A stretch of 8,933 nt of DNA from Actinomycetota bacterium (GTDB lineage: Bacteria > Actinomycetota > Nitriliruptoria > Nitriliruptorales > JAHWKO01): NCBI GenBank assembly GCA_019347855.1, contig JAHWKO010000089.1, positions 1 to 8,933 of the forward strand, written 5' to 3'. This document shows positions 6,157-8,933 of this stretch, piece after piece. The position numbers were made by a program, and so were the translations under genes. Positions within the stretch are counted from its first letter, which is position 1. Every line of letters begins with the position of its first letter. The notes under the pieces were generated by a model. It saw only the letters and a list, made by a program, of their open reading frames with translations. It did no database searches and was not told where the DNA came from.

Positions 6157-7731
6157 TCACCGCCGGGTGATGGCGTAGACGTAGGCGTCCGCGAGCGCCA
6201 GCCAACTGGCCTCGACGATGTTGGGGTGGACCCCCACGGTGTCCCAGCTCTCCTCACCGTCGGTGGTGGTGACGAGCACGCGGGTGACCGCATCGGTGCC
6301 GTGCGAGGACTCGAGGATCCGGACCTTGTAGTCCGACAGGTGCACCCGGTCGAGCGCCGGCCACGTCCCGTTCGCCGCGTTGCGGAAGGCGTGGTCCAAC
6401 GCATCGACCGGCCCGTTGCCCTCCCCAGCGCCGAGCCGGCGCTCGCCCTTCACCAGGACGGCGACGACAGCCTCGGCAGCACGCCCTTCCTCCTCCCCGC
6501 CGTCGACCGTGACGCGGAAGTGCTCGAGCATGAACGGCTCGTCGAGCTCACCCATCTCGCGCCGGAGCAGCAGCTCGAACGACGCGTCCGCGGCGTCGTA
6601 GCTCCACCCAGCGTGCTCGCGCCGCTTGACCTCCTCGAGGATGCGCCCCGCACCCTCCCGACCCAGATCCAAGCCCAGATCCTCCGCCCGCATCGCGATC
6701 GTCGCACGCCCCGCGAGGTCGCTCACCACCATCTGCTGCTCGTTGCCGACCCGGACGGGGTCGATGTGCTGGTACATGTCCGGGGCCTTGGCCATGGCCG
6801 AGGCGTGCAGGCCCGCCTTGTGGGCGAACGCCCCGGACCCGACGTACGGCAACGCCGACGGGGGCGTCTGGTTGGTGAGCTCGGCGACCGCGTGCGCGAC
6901 GTGGGTGAGGTGACGCAGCTGGTCGTCGCTGACCATCTGCAGGCCACGCTTGAGCTGGAGGTCGGCCAGGACGGTGAAGATGTTCGCGTTGCCGCAGCGC
7001 TCCCCCAGTCCGTTCGCGGTCCCCTGGACGTGCACCGCCCCGGCCTGGATCCCCAGCAACGAGTTCGCGACCGCGCAGCCGCCGTCGTCGTGGAAGTGCA
7101 CGCCCACGTCGCACGGCAGGGCCGCGACCATGTCCAGGACGACGGCGGCGGCGTCCCACGGCATCGCCCCGCCGTTCGTGTCGCAGAGGACGACGCACTC
7201 GGCGCCTGCCTCCGCAGCGGCGAGCACCACGTCGCGGGTGTACGCGCGGTCCTTGTCGTACCCGTCGAAGAAGTGCTCGGCGTCGAAGAACACCCGCCGG
7301 CCCTCGGCGACCAGGTGCGAGACCGACTCGGCCACCATGTCGATGTTCGCGTCACGCGGCACGCCGAGCGCCTCGTCGACGTGGTACCCCCACGCCTTGC
7401 CGACCAGACACACGATCGGCGTCCGTGCCTCGAGCAGCGCGATGATGTTCGGATCGTCCGCCACGTCCCGGTCGGGGTGTCGCGTCATCCCGAAGGCCGC
7501 CAGCTGGGCGGTGCGCAGCTCGAGCTCTCCCTCGGCCGCCCGCCGGAAGAAGTCCGTGTCCTTGGGGTTCGCACCCGGCCAGCCACCCTCGATCACGTGG
7601 ACGCCGACCTCGTCCATCCGCTGGGCGATCTTCAGCTTGTCCTCGACGGACAGGTTCACGCCGCGACGCTGCGTGCCGTCGCGCAGGGTCGTGTCGTAGA
7701 CGGTGAGCGGGGGGGCCGGGGCGTCGGTCAC
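6157..7731 (-). CDS. cimA: (R)-citramalate synthase
   Basis: A 524-residue member of the LeuA/CimA family (TIGR00977-like). It condenses pyruvate with acetyl-CoA to (R)-citramalate, the first step of the threonine-independent route to 2-oxobutyrate and isoleucine. The TIM barrel opens with VYDTTLRDGTQRRGV (11-25; catalytic R17, metal D18). VHFHDDGGCAVANSL (211-225) carries metal ligands H212 and H214. GTANGLGERCGNANI (237-251) is the family signature. Residues about 395-520 form the LeuA-type C-terminal domain, which in relatives binds the feedback inhibitor. Where most relatives have HxHND, this one has HFHDD, an Asn to Asp change at 215. The start is GTG at 7731: it gives the usual short lead to TVYDTTLRDGTQ, and no other start codon is close. 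No good Shine-Dalgarno site precedes it, and a hairpin lies 14 bases upstream. A putative leader peptide and attenuator precede the gene. Homocitrate or isopropylmalate synthase is less likely. Confidence 0.93.
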   Translation of the reverse strand: MTDAPAPPLTVYDTTLRDGTQRRGVNLSVEDKLKIAQRMDEVGVHVIEGGWPGANPKDTDFFRRAAEGELELRTAQLAAFGMTRHPDRDVADDPNIIALLEARTPIVCLVGKAWGYHVDEALGVPRDANIDMVAESVSHLVAEGRRVFFDAEHFFDGYDKDRAYTRDVVLAAAEAGAECVVLCDTNGGAMPWDAAAVVLDMVAALPCDVGVHFHDDGGCAVANSLLGIQAGAVHVQGTANGLGERCGNANIFTVLADLQLKRGLQMVSDDQLRHLTHVAHAVAELTNQTPPSALPYVGSGAFAHKAGLHASAMAKAPDMYQHIDPVRVGNEQQMVVSDLAGRATIAMRAEDLGLDLGREGAGRILEEVKRREHAGWSYDAADASFELLLRREMGELDEPFMLEHFRVTVDGGEEEGRAAEAVVAVLVKGERRLGAGEGNGPVDALDHAFRNAANGTWPALDRVHLSDYKVRILESSHGTDAVTRVLVTTTDGEESWDTVGVHPNIVEASWLALADAYVYAITRR

Positions 7732-7745
7732 CGGAGGGTCTCGTT

Positions 7746-7770
7746 CCGTGTCGGGGATGGGTCCGCACGG
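7746..7770 (-). promoter_or_regulatory. Hairpin just upstream of the cimA start
   Basis: In the mRNA, CCGUGCGG pairs with CCG-A-CACGG: eight base pairs with one bulged A and an 8-base loop (ACCCAUCC). It ends 14 bases before the GTG, where a ribosome would bind. No U-run follows. It could be a Rho-independent terminator without a U tract, a translational block, or chance in GC-rich DNA. Confidence 0.35.
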
Positions 7771-7795
7771 GCCGGGATGTAGGAGAGGTCCGGTG

Positions 7796-7819
7796 GCCGG
7801 GCCGCTCCCGCAGCCCGGC
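7796..7819 (-). terminator. Attenuator-like hairpin after the cimA leader peptide
   Basis: GCCGGGC and GCCCGGC form a perfect 7-bp stem with a 10-base loop, beginning 10 bases after the leader stop codon. There is no U-run, so termination is not certain. Its 5' arm overlaps CGAGCC (7817-7822), which can instead pair with GGCUCG (7867-7872) inside the leader frame, and that segment also takes part in an upstream hairpin (7864-7884). Its loop CGGGAGC can also pair with GCUUCCG over the last leader codons, with one G-U. These alternatives would exclude one another, as in attenuators. Confidence 0.45.
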
Positions 7820-7829
7820 TCGCGCCGCG

Positions 7830-7901
7830 CTACGGAAGCTCGATGATGATGCGCACGATCGACCGCCGAGCCTGAGGCGCGGCGTCGGTGCGGATCGTCA
7901 C
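7830..7901 (-). CDS. Putative branched-chain leader peptide upstream of cimA
   Basis: A 23-codon frame on the same strand as cimA, ending 98 bases before it. It begins MTIRTD, with GTG at 7901 and GGGAG (7910-7914) eight bases upstream. It ends SIVRIIIELP and then TAG. Six of the last ten residues are Ile, Val or Leu, including three consecutive ATC codons. A GC hairpin follows 10 bases after the stop. Leader peptides rich in branched-chain residues are known before ilv and leu genes, including the ilvBNC attenuator of Corynebacterium glutamicum. The inferred role is to sense charged tRNA-Ile, with translation speed deciding the downstream RNA fold. The first half of the frame lacks control codons, and a shorter GTG start at 7856 (8 residues) is possible. 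It could also be a chance frame, but position, ribosome site and composition agree. Confidence 0.55.
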   Translation of the reverse strand: MTIRTDAAPQARRSIVRIIIELP

Positions 7902-7928
7902 GGTCGGTGCTCCCGTCGGGCGCCTCGC

Positions 7929-7958
7929 AGGGTGCCAGCCGCACCCCCCGACTGTCCA
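7929..7958 (-). promoter_or_regulatory. Possible promoter of the cimA leader transcript
   Basis: The minus strand has TGGACA (7953-7958), five of six matches to TTGACA, then 18 bases, then CACCCT (7929-7934), a poor -10 box. Transcription would begin near 7922, about 20 bases before the leader GTG. The -10 match is weak. Confidence 0.3.
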
Positions 7959-8019
7959 CTCGGGAGCCGACCTCACGGATCCCCGGGATAGCGTCGGACC
8001 GCAGCGGCCTCACCCGCGA

Positions 8020-8046
8020 CGCGCCGGCCCGAAGGGCCCGGCCGCG
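8020..8046 (+). promoter_or_regulatory. Strong hairpin before the epimerase ribosome site
   Basis: GGCCC-GAA-GGGCC forms the core; the stem extends outward by CCG/CGG-type pairs to 11 bp in all with two single bulged Cs (8039 and 8043). It ends four bases before GGAGGG (8051-8056). It might slow translation, stabilise the mRNA, or act as a terminator for transcription coming from either side, although no T-run is present. Confidence 0.4.
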
Positions 8047-8061
8047 ACCAGGAGGGACACC

Positions 8062-8933
8062 ATGGATGTGCTCGTGAGCGGATCGGGAGGCTTGATCGGG
8101 GGGGCGCTCGTCGACGCGCTCCGGGCGCGGGGGGACCGGCCGATCCGACTCGTCCGCCCCGGATCGTCGGACCGCCCCGGCGAGACCGTGCGATGGGACC
8201 CGACCGGTGGGGACATCGAGGCCGACCGGCTCGAGGGCATCGATGCGGTCGTCCACCTCGCGGGCGAGCCGCTCTTCGGTCGCTGGACCGGGTCGAAGAA
8301 GCGACGGATCCGCCGATCCCGGGTCCAGGGGACGGCGCTGCTGTCGCGGGCGCTGGCCGGCCTCGAGGATCCGCCCTCGGTCATGCTGAGCGCGTCCGGG
8401 GTGCACTGGTACGGCTCTCGTGGCGACGAGGTCCTCACCGAGGAGAGCGGCCCCGGGTCGGGCTTCCTCGCCGAGGTGTGTCACGACTGGGAGGACGCGA
8501 CCGACCCGGCGGCCGAGGCGGGGATCCGCGTCGTGAAGCTGCGGACCGCGCCGGTCCAGGCGCGCGACGCCGACGTCGTGAAGCTGCAGGCGATCCCGGC
8601 GAAGCTGGGCCTCGGCGGCAAGCTGGGGCACGGGCGCCAGTGGTTCGCGTGGATCGCGCTCGAGGATCACGTGCGCGCGATGCTGCTCCTCCTCGGCAAC
8701 GACGAGGCCAGCGGACCGGTCAACCTCGTGGCACCCAACCCGGTGCGGCACCGGGAGTACGCCGACACGCTGGCGCACGTCCTGGGCCGGCCCCGCTTCC
8801 TGAGCGTGCCCGAGTTCGCGGTCGCCGCGGTCTTCGGCCGGACCATGGCGGACGAGATGGCGACCGCCAGCCAGCGGGTGCTCCCGAAGCGTCTCGTCGA
8901 CGAGTTCGGGATGCGCTTCCGCCACCCCCACAT
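8062..8933 (+). CDS. TIGR01777 family SDR epimerase (YfcH-like), 3' end missing
   Basis: 290 residues are visible and the frame is still open at the window edge; family members are about 300 residues long, so little is missing. It is an extended short-chain dehydrogenase/reductase with an N-terminal Rossmann fold: VSGSGGLIGGAL with the NAD(P)-binding GxxGxxG at G7, G10 and G13. Further family motifs are VVHLAGEP (63-70), KKRRIRRSRVQGT (79-91), LSASGVHWYG (109-118, with Tyr117 where relatives have YYG), GFLAEVCHDWE (134-144), GRQWFAWIALEDHV (191-204), GPVNLVAPNPV (218-228) and the C-terminal MADEM...SQRVLPKRL of the DUF1731 tail. The substrate is unknown for the family; plant and cyanobacterial relatives affect cell or plastid division. 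ATG at 8062 is supported by GGAGGG five bases upstream. The middle segment after LRTAPVQ departs from the usual RTGIVLGP. Confidence 0.92.
   Translation, partial: MDVLVSGSGGLIGGALVDALRARGDRPIRLVRPGSSDRPGETVRWDPTGGDIEADRLEGIDAVVHLAGEPLFGRWTGSKKRRIRRSRVQGTALLSRALAGLEDPPSVMLSASGVHWYGSRGDEVLTEESGPGSGFLAEVCHDWEDATDPAAEAGIRVVKLRTAPVQARDADVVKLQAIPAKLGLGGKLGHGRQWFAWIALEDHVRAMLLLLGNDEASGPVNLVAPNPVRHREYADTLAHVLGRPRFLSVPEFAVAAVFGRTMADEMATASQRVLPKRLVDEFGMRFRHPH

Larger units (their letters stand above)
7732..8061. other. 330-base gap between divergent cimA and epimerase genes
   Basis: This gap must hold the promoters for both genes. On the minus strand it contains a possible promoter, a 23-codon leader frame and two hairpins before cimA. 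On the plus strand it holds a strong hairpin and GGAGGG before the epimerase. A possible plus-strand promoter (CCGACC, 16 bases, TAGCGT near 7998) is too weak to call. Confidence 0.6.

Noticed and set aside
6226..7782. A 518-codon plus-strand open frame
   Set aside because: It is the antisense shadow of cimA with no recognisable domain.
7830..7976. A 48-codon version of the cimA leader frame starting at GTG 7976
   Set aside because: No good ribosome site precedes 7976, whereas GTG 7901 has GGGAG at proper spacing; the added residues look random.
6157..8931. A 924-codon minus-strand open frame that would extend CimA far upstream
   Set aside because: Everything before 7731 is low-complexity Arg/Asp/Val-rich translation opposite the epimerase gene, and CimA family similarity begins right after the GTG at 7731.

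Overview
This window comes from a very GC-rich bacterial chromosome, most likely an actinobacterium, possibly a deep-branching lineage. The base composition, the frequent GTG starts, and a block combining a fumarylacetoacetase-family gene, gltX, tRNA-Gln and tRNA-Glu all point that way; to my knowledge related orders occur in Mycobacterium and Streptomyces. It is mostly housekeeping DNA, and I see no transposon, CRISPR array or phage module.

Layout. The left edge holds the end of a DUF4870-type membrane protein gene (+), followed by a gene for an HNH nuclease-like protein (+) with three Cys/His modules. From about 7.9 kb down to 1.1 kb everything reads on the minus strand: a putative branched-chain leader peptide, cimA, a fumarylacetoacetase (FAH)-family enzyme, a dodecin, purB, a GNAT acetyltransferase, gltX, tRNA-Gln(CTG) and tRNA-Glu(CTC). 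Protein genes are 33 to 57 bases apart, or overlap by one base (dodecin/purB), so much of the run may be cotranscribed. At the right edge a TIGR01777-type SDR epimerase gene (+) diverges from cimA and runs out of the window.

How the genes fit together. CimA makes citramalate from pyruvate and acetyl-CoA for isoleucine synthesis. GltX charges tRNA-Glu, and in organisms without GlnRS also tRNA-Gln; both tRNAs lie just downstream. PurB acts in purine synthesis. Dodecin binds flavin, which is made from GTP. The run mixes amino acid synthesis, translation and nucleotide metabolism.

The most interesting signal is in the 330-base cimA/epimerase gap. A 23-codon minus-strand reading frame with a Shine-Dalgarno site ends in SIVRIIIELP and is followed by a 7-bp GC hairpin and alternative pairings upstream of cimA. 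This is the layout of an attenuator responding to isoleucine or branched-chain amino acids. Secondary signals are a perfect 16-bp palindrome before the FAH-family gene, a hairpin over the dodecin/purB junction, and an 11-bp hairpin before the epimerase start.
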